Origin: Brevibacterium permense
GTDB taxonomy: Bacteria; Actinomycetota; Actinomycetes; Actinomycetales; Brevibacteriaceae
Direction of reading: 5' to 3'
Length of the DNA stretch: 52,666 bases
NCBI RefSeq assembly: GCF_013280495.1
Contig: NZ_JABSSX010000017.1
Location: 1-52,666 of the forward strand
The position numbers were made by a program, and so were the translations under genes. Within the stretch, counting starts at the first letter, position 1, and each line of letters starts with the position of its first letter. Below are positions 34,989 through 43,931 of the stretch, in pieces. Below the pieces are notes generated by a model. It worked only from the letters and a program-made list of their open reading frames with translations. It was not told the DNA's origin and ran no database searches.

Positions 34989-35096
34989 GATGGGACCGCC
35001 ACCGTTCAGCGAAGATCTAACCGAAGAACGTCGATATTGACGTGACAGCGATTTGCCCAGGGATACGAGCACGCTGTCTCAAGCAGAGTCCGCGAC

Positions 35097-35134
35097 AAAA
35101 AGATGGGCTTCGGGGGATCACCCCGAAGCCCATC
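35097..35134 (-). terminator. Terminator of the parAB transcript
   Basis: GATGGGCTTCGGGG (35102-35115) pairs perfectly with CCCCGAAGCCCATC (35121-35134) around a short loop. On the minus strand the stem is followed by TTTTTGT, a clear U tract. It begins 20 bp after the parB stop. Confidence 0.88.
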
Positions 35135-35153
35135 TCCACCTATTACATTCTGT

Positions 35154-37145
35154 TCAGAGTGCGTCCTCATTCGAGATTCCCAAGAGACCGAGAATACGGT
35201 CGAGATCCTCTTGATTCGCAAACTCCACACTCAGCTTGCCTTTGCGTTTGCCAACGGAGATGTTCACCTTGGTGTCGAGACGATCGCCCAAACGTTCCGC
35301 GACCTCGAGGAACTCCGGGGCCACCTTCGTCGTTGCACGTGAAACATTGATGGAATCGCCTCGGTTCAGTAATACGACAGCTTCCTCCGATGCCCTGACG
35401 GACAGTCCCTCTGCAACGATCCGCTGCGCAAGCACCTCCATATGCTCCGGATCACGCAGGCCGAGAATCGCCCGGGCATGACCAGCCGAAATTACGCCGG
35501 CAGCAACCCTCCTCTGCACGAGAGGAGGCAGACGCAACAGACGCAAAGTGTTGGAGATCTGTGGCCGAGAACGCCCAATACGCTCGGAGAGCTCTTCCTG
35601 CGTGCACCCGAAGTCTTCGAGCAGCTGGCCATACGCCGCTGCCTCTTCAAGCGGATTGAGCTCTGCACGATGCAGGTTCTCAAGAAGCGCGTCACGCAAC
35701 AGGTCAGTGTCTTCGACATACCGGATGATCGCCGGAATAGTCGACAGCCCAGCGTCCTTCGTCGCGCGAAGACGCCTCTCACCCATGATGAGCTCGAAGC
35801 GCGAGCGGTCGCTCGGCTTCTGCCTGACGACGACAGGCTGAAGGACGCCGATCTCACGGATGCTGTGGACCAGTTCCGCCAGAAGATCTTCGTCAAAGAC
35901 CGTTCGCGGCTGCCTGGGGTTCGCATCGATCAGATCGACGTCAATCTCACCGAACTCGGTATCCGGAATCGATTCGACGCCTTCATAATCCTCGAGACCG
36001 CCCTCATCGGCGGTCTCCACGGTCTCAGATCCTCCCGATTCTTCGGCCGAGGATGAAGCACTCTTCCCCGCATTGGATTCAGCAGCTGTCGAAGCATCTG
36101 AATCCGAGATCTCCGCCAGCCGAGTCTCGCCTTCGGCGTCTTCTGACTCCTCGTGTACTACGTACGTAGTATGCGTTTCTTCGTAAGCTCCGATGCCCTC
36201 GGACTGAACCTCTTCATCTGTCTCGTTATCATCATGGCTCCGACCAGACGACGTGTATACGCCCGGATGCGTTTCGCGAACATCATCCTCGGCCGACGCT
36301 GCTGCGGCGGACTCTGAGGACTGAGATTCATTGATGAGGTCAGAGCTCACGTCGACCGACTCATTGCCGTTCAGCCGAGCCGAACTGGACTCAGCAGACG
36401 GGCTCGCCGCTGTAGCCTCGACTTCGCCTGAGCCCGTTGCTGGGTCAGAAACCGAAGCGCCGGGCGTTGTCTTCCGAGCGGTATTTTTCGGCGCTGCAGA
36501 CGCCTTCTCTGCGCTCTCAACTGCGGATGCAGAGGATGAACCAGCAGAAGACCCTGCCTTAGCCTTAGTCTGCTTTGATCTTGCGGCCGGAGTAGTTCTG
36601 GAGGAACCGCTCCCGGTTGCCTTCGATGCACTTGCCTTCGATGCACTTGCCTCCGATGCACTTGCCTTCGACGCGCTCGACTTCGCCGTCGAGGCCTTCG
36701 ATCCCGTCGTCTTGGAGGTCCCAGTCTTCGTCCCGGTCGATTTGGAGGCGGTCGACTTCGAACCCGCGGGCTTGGACGCAGAGGTCTTGGACGACGTAGT
36801 CGAGGCAGCCTTGGTCGTTCCCGATTCTGTCGATCCGGCCTTTGTCGATCCGGTCTTCGAAGACGCTGTCTTCGAGGCAACTGCCTCAGTCTCGTAATCT
36901 GCCTCGGGAGTCGTGGACGTCGATCGTGCTGTCCCCGATGCTTTCGGCTTGCGTCGTCGGGACGACTGCATAGACGCAGCTGGGTCCGTGCGCGCAGTAC
37001 GTGACGTCTTCGTCTCGCTCTCGCGTTTGCCGTCTTCCGAGTTCCCTCCGGAGAAGAACACATCCACCGGACGATCATTGGAGTTCGCGTCGGGGATCAA
37101 TGCTCCGAGGCCTCGCCCCAGGCCCCTCTTTTTGCGTTCAACCAC
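35154..37145 (-). CDS. parB: Chromosome-partitioning protein ParB with very long linker
   Basis: The 663-residue protein is about twice the usual ParB length. Residues 1-20 ([20 protein letters not shown]) form the conserved ParA-contacting peptide. Residues of about 398-663 hold the standard core: the CTP-binding domain with GERRLRA and [14 protein letters not shown], the parS-binding helix-turn-helix ([20 protein letters not shown]), and the C-terminal dimerisation domain. Between them lie about 365 residues of low complexity: Ser/Thr/Lys/Ala repeats ([20 protein letters not shown]), then an acidic Ser/Glu-rich part. ParB loads at parS, slides as a CTP-dependent clamp and recruits SMC. Its start overlaps parA by 8 bases. 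Confidence 0.95.
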   Translation of the reverse strand: MVERKKRGLGRGLGALIPDANSNDRPVDVFFSGGNSEDGKRESETKTSRTARTDPAASMQSSRRRKPKASGTARSTSTTPEADYETEAVASKTASSKTGSTKAGSTESGTTKAASTTSSKTSASKPAGSKSTASKSTGTKTGTSKTTGSKASTAKSSASKASASEASASKASASKATGSGSSRTTPAARSKQTKAKAGSSAGSSSASAVESAEKASAAPKNTARKTTPGASVSDPATGSGEVEATAASPSAESSSARLNGNESVDVSSDLINESQSSESAAAASAEDDVRETHPGVYTSSGRSHDDNETDEEVQSEGIGAYEETHTTYVVHEESEDAEGETRLAEISDSDASTAAESNAGKSASSSAEESGGSETVETADEGGLEDYEGVESIPDTEFGEIDVDLIDANPRQPRTVFDEDLLAELVHSIREIGVLQPVVVRQKPSDRSRFELIMGERRLRATKDAGLSTIPAIIRYVEDTDLLRDALLENLHRAELNPLEEAAAYGQLLEDFGCTQEELSERIGRSRPQISNTLRLLRLPPLVQRRVAAGVISAGHARAILGLRDPEHMEVLAQRIVAEGLSVRASEEAVVLLNRGDSINVSRATTKVAPEFLEVAERLGDRLDTKVNISVGKRKGKLSVEFANQEDLDRILGLLGISNEDAL
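35332..35345. other. parS site 10, inside the parB 3' end
   Basis: GTTGCACGTGAAAC fits GTTNCACGTGAAAC and lies within the coding sequence for the C-terminal part of ParB. It is 357 bp from site 9, in line with the array spacing. Confidence 0.8.
36617..36676 (-). repeat. 15-bp tandem repeat in the ParB linker
   Basis: Four in-frame units of TTGCCTTCGATGCAC type (two identical, two with one to three changes) encode the alternating Ser-Lys-Ala/Ser-Glu-Ala part of the linker. They suggest growth of the linker by slippage. Confidence 0.85.
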
Positions 37146-38064
37146 GACTTACTCCTCGATTCGCAATTTCTTCGGCGGCTTCCCGATAAGACAGGGCGCC
37201 GCTGGAATGTGGGTCATATGAGATCACGGTCTGCCCGTAGCTCGGTGCCTCAGAGATCCTCACCGAACGCGGAATGGCAGTACCGAGGACTTGCTCCGGG
37301 AAGTGAGTGCGCACATCTTCAGCGACCTGAGCACTGAGGTTCGTCCGTCCGTCATACATCGTCAACAGAATCGTCGTGATCGCCAATTCGGGATTGAGGT
37401 GCTTCTGGATGAGCTGGATGTTCTTCAGCAGCTGGCTGAGGCCTTCGAGTGCATAGTATTCGCACTGGATCGGGATGAGGACTTCGCGAGCGGCCACGAA
37501 AGCGTTCACAGTCAGCAGACCAAGGCTGGGCGGGCAGTCGATGATGACGTAGTCGACGCGATCTCCCGCTGCTTCCTCCTCCTTGAGGTAGATGCCCAAG
37601 GCACGCTGCAGTCGCTGTTCACGTGCGACGAGGGACACGAGTTCGATCTCCGCGCCGGCGAGATCGATGGTGGCCGGCACGCACTTGAGAGTGTCGAAGT
37701 CCGGACACTGCGCCACAGCCTCGCGCATCGGAACGTCATCGATGAGGACGTCGTAGATGCTCGTGACCTCGGAATAGTGATCGATCCCCAGGGCTGTGCT
37801 CGCGTTTCCCTGCGGATCGATGTCGATGAGCAGGACGTTGAGCCCCTGATTGGCCAGGGCAGCTGCGATGTTCACCGCCGTCGTGGTCTTTCCAACGCCA
37901 CCCTTCTGGTTCGCGATCGTAAAGATACGGGTTGAGTCCGGCCGTGGAAAGGTTGTCTGCGACAGTCGATCCGCACGCCGGTTGTCCCGTGCAATCGCGG
38001 CACCAATGGGAGACGACTCATCCATGATCGGCATAGGGCGCACTCCATCATCCATCGGTTTCAC
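37138..38064 (-). CDS. parA: Chromosome-partitioning ATPase ParA
   Basis: The 308-residue protein has the deviant Walker A motif [19 protein letters not shown], then [16 protein letters not shown] (Walker A') and [18 protein letters not shown] (Walker B). About 45 residues of N-terminal extension precede the fold, as is common in Actinobacteria. ParA-ATP dimers bind DNA non-specifically and pull ParB-parS complexes apart after replication. It lies 37 bp after rsmG and overlaps parB. Confidence 0.96.
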   Translation of the reverse strand: MKPMDDGVRPMPIMDESSPIGAAIARDNRRADRLSQTTFPRPDSTRIFTIANQKGGVGKTTTAVNIAAALANQGLNVLLIDIDPQGNASTALGIDHYSEVTSIYDVLIDDVPMREAVAQCPDFDTLKCVPATIDLAGAEIELVSLVAREQRLQRALGIYLKEEEAAGDRVDYVIIDCPPSLGLLTVNAFVAAREVLIPIQCEYYALEGLSQLLKNIQLIQKHLNPELAITTILLTMYDGRTNLSAQVAEDVRTHFPEQVLGTAIPRSVRISEAPSYGQTVISYDPHSSGALSYREAAEEIANRGVSRG

Positions 38065-38101
38065 AAGGCTCTGATCCAGCCTAGACCAACTCTACTTCGT
38101 A

Positions 38102-38782
38102 CTATTTCTTGACGATCTCGACGACACGACTCGGGACCTCGAGGATGCCGCCGCCATCGACGACGTGGATCTGAGGTTGAGACAGTCGATACCGCTTGAT
38201 CAGTTTCTTCGCCTTGACCAACTCGCCTTCGACGGAAGCTCCCTTGAGGGCGAGGATCCGGCCCCCAGGGCTGATGACCTCACGGGTCCATTCGATCAGG
38301 GTCGTCATCGCCTTGACCGCGCGTGCGGTGATGACCGTGAACATCTCCTCGTCGACGAGCTCCTCGACGCGTGCACGCACGATCCGCACATTCTTCAGGC
38401 CAAGATCGTCGACGACCATGTTCAGCCATTCGACGCGGCGCTCCATCGGTTCGATGAGAACGATCTTCGCCTCGGGGCGCATCAGTGCGATCGGAATACC
38501 CGGCAGACCGGCGCCGCTGCCGACATCACCGACGACATCATTCTCATTGATGTATTCGGCAACCACAGCGCAGTTGAGGATGTGCCGGGACCACAGTCGA
38601 TCGACCTCGCGCGGTCCGATGAGACCCCACTCTATTCCGGTGGTGGCCAGGTGTTCGGCATACCGCTGCGCAGCAGGATAAGCCGCACCGAAGTACTCTT
38701 CGGTGCCGGCCGGAGGCGTCTCGATCTCCGCTGCCGTCGACTCGTTCGAGAGATCGGTGTCGTGCTCGGGCTGATCAGTCAT
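38102..38782 (-). CDS. rsmG: 16S rRNA (guanine-N7)-methyltransferase RsmG
   Basis: The ATG at 38780-38782 gives 226 residues and overlaps the jag stop by 8 bases; a longer frame is open upstream. The SAM-binding GDVGSGAGLPGIPIALMRPE is the RsmG/GidB signature, preceded by DRLWSRHILNCAVVAEYI. RsmG methylates G527 (E. coli numbering) of 16S rRNA; loss of it causes low-level streptomycin resistance in other bacteria. Its place between jag and parA is the standard origin-region order. Confidence 0.95.
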   Translation of the reverse strand: MTDQPEHDTDLSNESTAAEIETPPAGTEEYFGAAYPAAQRYAEHLATTGIEWGLIGPREVDRLWSRHILNCAVVAEYINENDVVGDVGSGAGLPGIPIALMRPEAKIVLIEPMERRVEWLNMVVDDLGLKNVRIVRARVEELVDEEMFTVITARAVKAMTTLIEWTREVISPGGRILALKGASVEGELVKAKKLIKRYRLSQPQIHVVDGGGILEVPSRVVEIVKK

Positions 38783-39332
38783 CGGCGAGCCGCATGACGA
38801 CATGACGACCGTCGCCCTCACCCTCGGACTCCGAGACCAGACCGGCGCGGGCAGCCTGGTCGTGGATGATCTTGCGCTCGAAGCTGTTCATCGGCTTGAA
38901 CGCGAACTCCTCGCCGCCGTCCTTGACTTCGGCGATCGCGCGCTTGGCCTTCTTGATCAGCTCTTCTCGACGGCTGTTGCGGAATCCGTCGATATCGAGC
39001 ATCAGCCACGACCGCTGACCGGTCTGAGTCTGCACCGCCAGACGGCTGAGTTCCTGAAGCGCACCGAGGGTGCGGCCCTCACGGCCGACCAGGGTGCCCA
39101 GGTTGGAGTCCTCGTCGTCCTCGCAGACGATGGACAGCTGTGCACGGCCGTCGGCGACATCGATATCGATATCGCCGTCGACATCGGCCAGATCCATCAG
39201 CTCTTCGAGGTAGTCCGCGGCGATCTCGCCCTCTTCTTCGAGGAGTTCGGCACGGCTCGGCTTCGGCGAGGTCTCCTCCGGAGTCTCTTCCGGTGTCTGT
39301 TCGGAGGTCTCGTCGATCTTCTCTTCGGTCAT
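38775..39332 (-). CDS. jag: Jag/KhpB RNA-binding protein (KH and R3H domains)
   Basis: The 185-residue protein has an acidic N-terminus of about 35 residues (EETSEQTPEETPEE-like), then a KH-type domain with LGTLVGREGRTLGALQELSR (the GxxG-type loop). A C-terminal R3H domain follows (FKPMNSFERKIIHDQAARAG, where RKIIH carries the R3H pattern). Homologues (KhpB/EloR) bind RNA and affect cell elongation. It lies 8 bp after yidC and overlaps rsmG, indicating one transcript. Confidence 0.93.
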   Translation of the reverse strand: MTEEKIDETSEQTPEETPEETSPKPSRAELLEEEGEIAADYLEELMDLADVDGDIDIDVADGRAQLSIVCEDDEDSNLGTLVGREGRTLGALQELSRLAVQTQTGQRSWLMLDIDGFRNSRREELIKKAKRAIAEVKDGGEEFAFKPMNSFERKIIHDQAARAGLVSESEGEGDGRHVVMRLADD

Positions 39333-39340
39333 GTCTGTCC

Positions 39341-40294
39341 TCAGCGCTTCTTGTTCTTCTTACGGTTCTTGCTCACGGGCTGCTGCCGCTGGCCGCTCTT
39401 CTTCGGGGCCTCCTCGGTGACGGTCGATCCCTTGAGCTCGTCCTGCTTCACAGTTTTGCCCTTGCGAGCCTTGCGCTCAAGCATCTCCTTCTCGGCCTTC
39501 GAGCCGGGAGCGGGCATATTGCGGATGACCATGTGCTGCTGGGCCATCGTCCAAGTGTTCGAGACCAGCCAGTAGATGAGGACACCGAGCGGGAAGTAGA
39601 TTCCGCCGATGCCGAAGACGAGAGGCATCACGTAGAGCAGCATCTTCTGCGACTGCATCATCGGGTTGGCCATTGCCGACTCCGACATGTTCTTCGCCAT
39701 CATCTGCTTCTGCGTGATGAACATGGTGGCGGCCATGATGACGATGAGGACACCGGTCAGGAGCTTGACCGCAAAGCCCGGGTCGGTGAAGACCGCCGAG
39801 AGGCTGATGCCGAAGATCGAGGACTGCTCGGCCTGGATCGCCAGCTGCTGTGTGAAACCGCCGATGGCTCCGACGTCACCGGAAGCCACCTTCGGCATAT
39901 TGTGGATGACGCGGAAGAGCGAGAAGAAGATCGGCATCTGCACGAGCAGCGGAAGACATGATGCCCACGGGCTCGTCTTGTTGTCGCGGAACAGCGCCAT
40001 CTGCTCTTCGGCCATGGCCTGGCGGGAGTACTGATCCTTCTTGCCTTTGTACTTCGCCTGCAGGCGCTGGATCTCCGGCTGCAGCAGCTGCATCTTGCGC
40101 TGCGACTTGATCTGGTAGACGAAGAGAGGGATAAGAAGAGCACGGATGACCACGGTCAGTCCGGCGATCGAGAGCACCCAAGTCCAACCGCTGTCGGCTT
40201 GGAGACCGATTGCGGTGAAGATCTCGTGGAAGATCGCGAGGATCCAAGCAACTACCCACTGCAGCGGGTAGAGCAGCTTGTCCATCCAGTCCAT
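39341..40294 (-). CDS. yidC: Membrane protein insertase YidC
   Basis: The 317-residue protein has the five-TM core of the Gram-positive YidC/Oxa1 type: LLYPLQWVVAWILAIFHEIF, TWVLSIAGLTVVIRALLIPL with the hydrophilic-groove Arg, a cytoplasmic hairpin (QRKMQLLQPEIQRLQAKYKG), then SPWASCLPLLVQMPIFFSLF and three later TM segments. The C-terminal tail is strongly basic (KKSGQRQQPVSKNRKKNKKR), likely contacting ribosomes. It inserts membrane proteins alone or with Sec. Confidence 0.96.
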   Translation of the reverse strand: MDWMDKLLYPLQWVVAWILAIFHEIFTAIGLQADSGWTWVLSIAGLTVVIRALLIPLFVYQIKSQRKMQLLQPEIQRLQAKYKGKKDQYSRQAMAEEQMALFRDNKTSPWASCLPLLVQMPIFFSLFRVIHNMPKVASGDVGAIGGFTQQLAIQAEQSSIFGISLSAVFTDPGFAVKLLTGVLIVIMAATMFITQKQMMAKNMSESAMANPMMQSQKMLLYVMPLVFGIGGIYFPLGVLIYWLVSNTWTMAQQHMVIRNMPAPGSKAEKEMLERKARKGKTVKQDELKGSTVTEEAPKKSGQRQQPVSKNRKKNKKR

Positions 40295-40426
40295 TCAGTT
40301 CTCCTCGTTACACCGATTCTTGCGCGAAGTTCATTTTGCCATTGTTCACAGGTCTGCGCGACACGACGTGTGCCCCGAGGCAGTCCGCTTCTTCACGCTC
40401 GTGCGCGGACTGCAAGTTCAATACAT

Positions 40427-40783
40427 TCAGGTGTGTGCCTGACCGCGGTGGATGGTCTTCGACCTGGCCTCCCGCGCCGAGCCCGGCACATGGTCGACAC
40501 CTCCGTGCGACCACGGATTGCAACGCAGTATTCGCCACCCAGTCAACACCACGCCCTTGAGAACTCCGTGTATCTCGAACGCCTCGAGGCCGTACATGGA
40601 GCAGCTGGGATAGTAGCGACACACTTGGCCGTAGAGAGGTGAGATCACGATCCGATAGGCGCGGATGAACCAGACGAACGGCATCCTCGGTCCAATCAGA
40701 ACGATCCAGCCGAGTGTCGGCCAGAAACCTGCCGGCCGGCGGGGCACCTCGGAGACATGCTTCAGATCATGCTCGGCGTCCAC
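40427..40783 (-). CDS. yidD: Membrane protein insertion efficiency factor YidD
   Basis: The GTG at 40781-40783 overlaps the rnpA end by 17 bases and gives 118 residues; a longer frame runs into rnpA. The family signature is clear: [20 protein letters not shown] followed by [19 protein letters not shown] and [13 protein letters not shown]. YidD is a small membrane-associated factor that aids YidC-dependent insertion. The start is less certain than the identity. A gap of 132 bp separates it from yidC. Confidence 0.92.
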   Translation of the reverse strand: MDAEHDLKHVSEVPRRPAGFWPTLGWIVLIGPRMPFVWFIRAYRIVISPLYGQVCRYYPSCSMYGLEAFEIHGVLKGVVLTGWRILRCNPWSHGGVDHVPGSAREARSKTIHRGQAHT

Positions 40784-41132
40784 GACGTTCCAGCTTCTTC
40801 TCTGCCTTGACCAGGAGCGCGTCGACCTCGGCGGACAGAACGCTGAAGTCGGCCTGTCCGGCATGCGGCAGTGCCCGGATGACGAACAGATCTCCTGGCC
40901 TCAGCTCACCGAGCCGCGCACGCATGATCTCACGCAGGCGGCGTTTGGTGCGGTTGCGCACCACGGCATTCCCGACGGCCTTGGATACGATGAAACCCAC
41001 GCGTGCAGCGTGGGTATCATCGGTGTCTCTCAGGCCGTGCGCCATGAGATGCTCTGTGCGCACCCGGACCCCTGCTCTGAAGATTCGTCTGAAGTCTTCG
41101 CCGCTGCGGATCCGATGTGCCGCGTCAAGCAT
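40767..41132 (-). CDS. rnpA: Ribonuclease P protein component
   Basis: The 121-residue basic protein has the RnpA core: [20 protein letters not shown], then [20 protein letters not shown] with RRLREIMRA, the RNA-binding RNR motif. It assists the RNase P RNA in tRNA 5' maturation. The start lies two bases after the rpmH stop, the standard rpmH-rnpA coupling. Confidence 0.96.
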   Translation of the reverse strand: MLDAAHRIRSGEDFRRIFRAGVRVRTEHLMAHGLRDTDDTHAARVGFIVSKAVGNAVVRNRTKRRLREIMRARLGELRPGDLFVIRALPHAGQADFSVLSAEVDALLVKAEKKLERRGRRA

Positions 41133-41134
41133 GC

Positions 41135-41272
41135 TCAGGCCGAAATGTCGGAACGTCCCTTGCGACGACGTGCGGCCAGGATCGAGCGGCCCGCGCGGGT
41201 GCGCATACGCAGACGGAAGCCGTGCTTCTTGGCGCGCTTACGGTTATTGGGCTGGAATGTACGCTTGCTCAC
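41135..41272 (-). CDS. rpmH: 50S ribosomal protein L34
   Basis: The GTG start, with GGAG ten bases upstream, gives 45 residues: [20 protein letters not shown], then [20 protein letters not shown] and SDISA. This is a full-length L34. It is the first gene of the minus-strand block rpmH-rnpA-yidD-yidC-jag-rsmG-parA-parB and is divergent from dnaA across the origin region. Confidence 0.97.
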   Translation of the reverse strand: MSKRTFQPNNRKRAKKHGFRLRMRTRAGRSILAARRRKGRSDISA

Positions 41273-41682
41273 TTCAGTCTCCGATTTCTAGGTTGCGGGT
41301 GAACGCCGGTGCGTTCTCACAAAAAACGGCGGTGCGAGTCTCGACCGCCGAGCACTCCTGTGCATAAGAGCCAAAAGATAATCAGGATAATCGGATGAAG
41401 CCCGGTACACAGGACACTCCATCTTAGCGAGGCGCAATCGGACCGGTCAAACGGGATCTGCATGTTTCACGTCACGCTCGCCCGAAATTCATCGCCGTTC
41501 GCGTTCAGGGCATCAAGGCTCATCCACAAGTCACACCCATGTAGTTTTCCACAAGCTTATCCACGAGTGTGGAGATTCACTGGGCTGAGTCGGCACTGAT
41601 CCACATTCTGTGGAAAACTATGTGGAAGTCATGCACAGGTGTGGATCACGCCAGAACGAATTTTTTTGAAAGCTGAGGAAAT
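41273..41682. other. rpmH-dnaA intergenic region with DnaA boxes (origin/dnaA promoter)
   Basis: DnaA-box-like 9-mers are dense: TCATCCACA (41520), TTTTCCACA (41545), TTATCCACG (41557), TGATCCACA (41597), and in reverse TGTGGAAAA (41609), TGTGGAAGT (41621) and TGTGGATCA (41640). They lie within 130 bp just before dnaA, so they may serve both autoregulation and initiation. The left part (41273-41460) carries the rpmH promoter side. A parS-like half site (GTTTCACGT, 41464) is present but incomplete. Confidence 0.8.
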
Positions 41683-43374
41683 GTGACGGTGTCGAATTCC
41701 AAGAATGAGCTCATCAGCCGCTGGCACACGGTGGTCTCAAACCTGGAACAGGACCCAGACCTCACGTCGCATCAGAAGGGATTCCTCTCCCTCGCGTTGC
41801 CGAAGGCCCTCGTCGACAATGCGCTCATCCTTCTCGCCGTGCGTGACGAACACACCCGCCGCACCATCGAGACCCGACTGCTCGGCCCCCTGACCAGGGA
41901 GTTCTCAAAAGTCCTCGGATTCGAAGTGACGTTCGGATTCGTCGTCGATCCTGAACTCGACGTGCCGATCCGCTTCGAAGAACTCATCGGAGAGCCGACC
42001 CCTGGGGCCCAGGTTCCCATCGATCCGGTCACCTCCACCTCGGCGACGGAATCGCCGGAACCCACCCCCACCGAGGCGACCGAACCGGTCCGACCGGCAC
42101 CCGCCGATCATTCGACGCCCGAATTCGCCCAGCCGCACCAGGGCCAGCCAGCCGAGCAGACCTCGGATACCCAGATCCCACAGGCTCAGGCATCGGTACC
42201 TCCGGCAACGCAGACGCCCGCCTCGCAGTCGCAGGCTCGGAACGATTCCGGAATGACTGACCGTGAGATGAAGATCGCCGAGGCGACCGCCGCCCCGATG
42301 GGCCCGCCCGTCGATGCTCCCGGCGTCGCTCAGCTCAACCCGAAGTACACCTTCGACACCTTCGTCATCGGCGCTTCCAACAGATTCGCCCATGCAGCGG
42401 CCTTCGCTGTCGCCGAGGCACCCGCCAAGGCCTACAATCCTCTGTTCATCTATGGGGACTCGGGATTGGGCAAGACGCACCTGCTCCATGCGATCGGCTA
42501 CTACGCGACTCAGCTGTTCCCAGAGATCCGGGTGAAGTACGTCTCCAGCGAAGAGTTCGTCAACGACTTCATCAATACGATCGGCTCGTCGAAGACCTCA
42601 AATGCTCTGCGTCCCGCCTTCCAGCGCCGCTACCGCGAGGTCGACATCCTCATGATCGACGACATCCAGTTCCTGCAGGGCAAGGATGCGACCGTCGAAG
42701 AGTTCTTCCATACGTTCAACGCTCTGCACAATGAGGCCAAACAGGTCGTCATCACCTCCGATCAGCCGCCGAAGATGCTCAAGGGCTTCGAAGAGCGGCT
42801 GCGCTCACGATTCGAATGGGGTCTGCTCACGGACGTGCAGCCTCCGGACATGGAGACGCGGTTCGCGATTCTGCGCCGCAAGGCCGCAGCCGAGCAGCTC
42901 GATGTTCCCGACGATGTGCTCGAATACATCGCCTCCCGTGTGTCCTCGAACATCCGCGAACTCGAAGGCGCCCTCATCCGAGTCACGGCATTCGCCAACC
43001 TCAATGATCAGCAGATCGACGTCTCCTTGGCCGAGACCGTCCTCAAGGACTTCATCACTCCCGATGACACCCCCGCGGTCACGGCCGCGGACATCATGGG
43101 CCAGACCGCTGCCTACTTCAGCCTCACCCTCGATGACCTGTGCGGAACCTCCCGGTCCAGGACTCTGACGACGGCCAGGCAGATCGCCATGTATCTCTGC
43201 CGCGAGCTCACCGATCTGTCCCTGCCGAAGATCGGACAGGCGTTCGGTGGACGCGATCACACCACCGTGATGCACGCGAACAAGAAGATTCGAACTCAGA
43301 TGGCTGAACGACGGGCCGTTTACACTCAGGTCACCGAACTCACAAACCGCATTAAACAACAGCACCGCCTATAG
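41683..43374 (+). CDS. dnaA: Chromosomal replication initiator DnaA
   Basis: The 563-residue protein starts at GTG with GAGGAA just upstream. Domain I covers about residues 1-85. A long Pro/Thr/Gln-rich domain II linker spans about 100-220. The AAA+ domain has [20 protein letters not shown] (Walker A) and [14 protein letters not shown] (Walker B). Domain IV has the DnaA-box-binding signature [20 protein letters not shown]. It melts the origin as an ATP-bound filament. DnaA boxes flank the gene on both sides. Confidence 0.98.
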   Translation: MTVSNSKNELISRWHTVVSNLEQDPDLTSHQKGFLSLALPKALVDNALILLAVRDEHTRRTIETRLLGPLTREFSKVLGFEVTFGFVVDPELDVPIRFEELIGEPTPGAQVPIDPVTSTSATESPEPTPTEATEPVRPAPADHSTPEFAQPHQGQPAEQTSDTQIPQAQASVPPATQTPASQSQARNDSGMTDREMKIAEATAAPMGPPVDAPGVAQLNPKYTFDTFVIGASNRFAHAAAFAVAEAPAKAYNPLFIYGDSGLGKTHLLHAIGYYATQLFPEIRVKYVSSEEFVNDFINTIGSSKTSNALRPAFQRRYREVDILMIDDIQFLQGKDATVEEFFHTFNALHNEAKQVVITSDQPPKMLKGFEERLRSRFEWGLLTDVQPPDMETRFAILRRKAAAEQLDVPDDVLEYIASRVSSNIRELEGALIRVTAFANLNDQQIDVSLAETVLKDFITPDDTPAVTAADIMGQTAAYFSLTLDDLCGTSRSRTLTTARQIAMYLCRELTDLSLPKIGQAFGGRDHTTVMHANKKIRTQMAERRAVYTQVTELTNRIKQQHRL

Positions 43375-43931
43375 AAGACGTCATACACATCTGTGGATAA
43401 CCCTGGGGACAATTGCTCACAGCCTGGGGAAAGAGCGGTGGACAGAACTGCTCCACGGGTGGAAAGATGTGAACTACATGCTTGTGTTTACCCAAGCGCC
43501 CACCGACGCCTCGGTCACGGTGCACATGGCATCCACAAGCCCATAATGGCTCAGAACCCTTGATTACTCTGGGCTAAGCGGCACTTGTCCACAGTCTCCA
43601 CATGTGCTGATACTTCTACCAAGTGAATTCAACTCTTAAGAGGGCGACCGCCACCGACTGCTGCGGTGAGTGAGCTTCGAGCTCACGCGCTCGAGGTCGA
43701 GAGAGTCATGGACCTGCAGAATATTCGAACACAGGATCTCGGCTGATTCTCGAATGCGAGATTCACTCACTGAGCACCCCTGGCATCCCTTTTCGGCCGG
43801 CACTCCTGAGGTGGGCACAAATCGGATAGGCTGTGTAAAGTTTTCCGAGCAGTGTCGAGCCTGTGACTCGCAACCCGGAATCTCGTGCCAGATGCCCAGT
43901 GCAGGTCGGGTGGCCACCCCGAAGGAGTAAA
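43375..43931. other. dnaA-dnaN intergenic region, probable oriC
   Basis: This is the usual oriC position in Actinobacteria. DnaA-box-like sites are TGTGGATAA (43392-43400, reverse of TTATCCACA), GCATCCACA (43529-43537) and TTGTCCACA (43585-43593, the actinobacterial consensus). Weaker TCCAC matches lie between. No gene is supported in the interval. The dnaN ribosome binding site (AAGGAG) ends it. Confidence 0.8.

Larger units (their letters stand above)
32357..35096. other. Gene-free centromere region with parS array
   Basis: About 2.7 kb without any frame I can support. The DNA looks distinctly AT-richer than the flanking genes and has no consistent codon bias in any frame. Its only repeated element is parS: nine sites spaced 157-397 bp apart, listed separately. 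A plus-strand frame at 33537-33899 contains a parS site and lacks a ribosome binding site, so I do not call it. The mycobacterial Rv3916c position is occupied by this region. Confidence 0.8.

Noticed and set aside
40308..40622. 104-codon minus-strand frame between yidC and yidD
   Set aside because: Overlaps yidD in another frame; yidD has the full family signature.
41464..41477. parS-like sequence upstream of dnaA
   Set aside because: Only the first nine bases (GTTTCACGT) match; the second half deviates at three positions, so ParB binding is unlikely.
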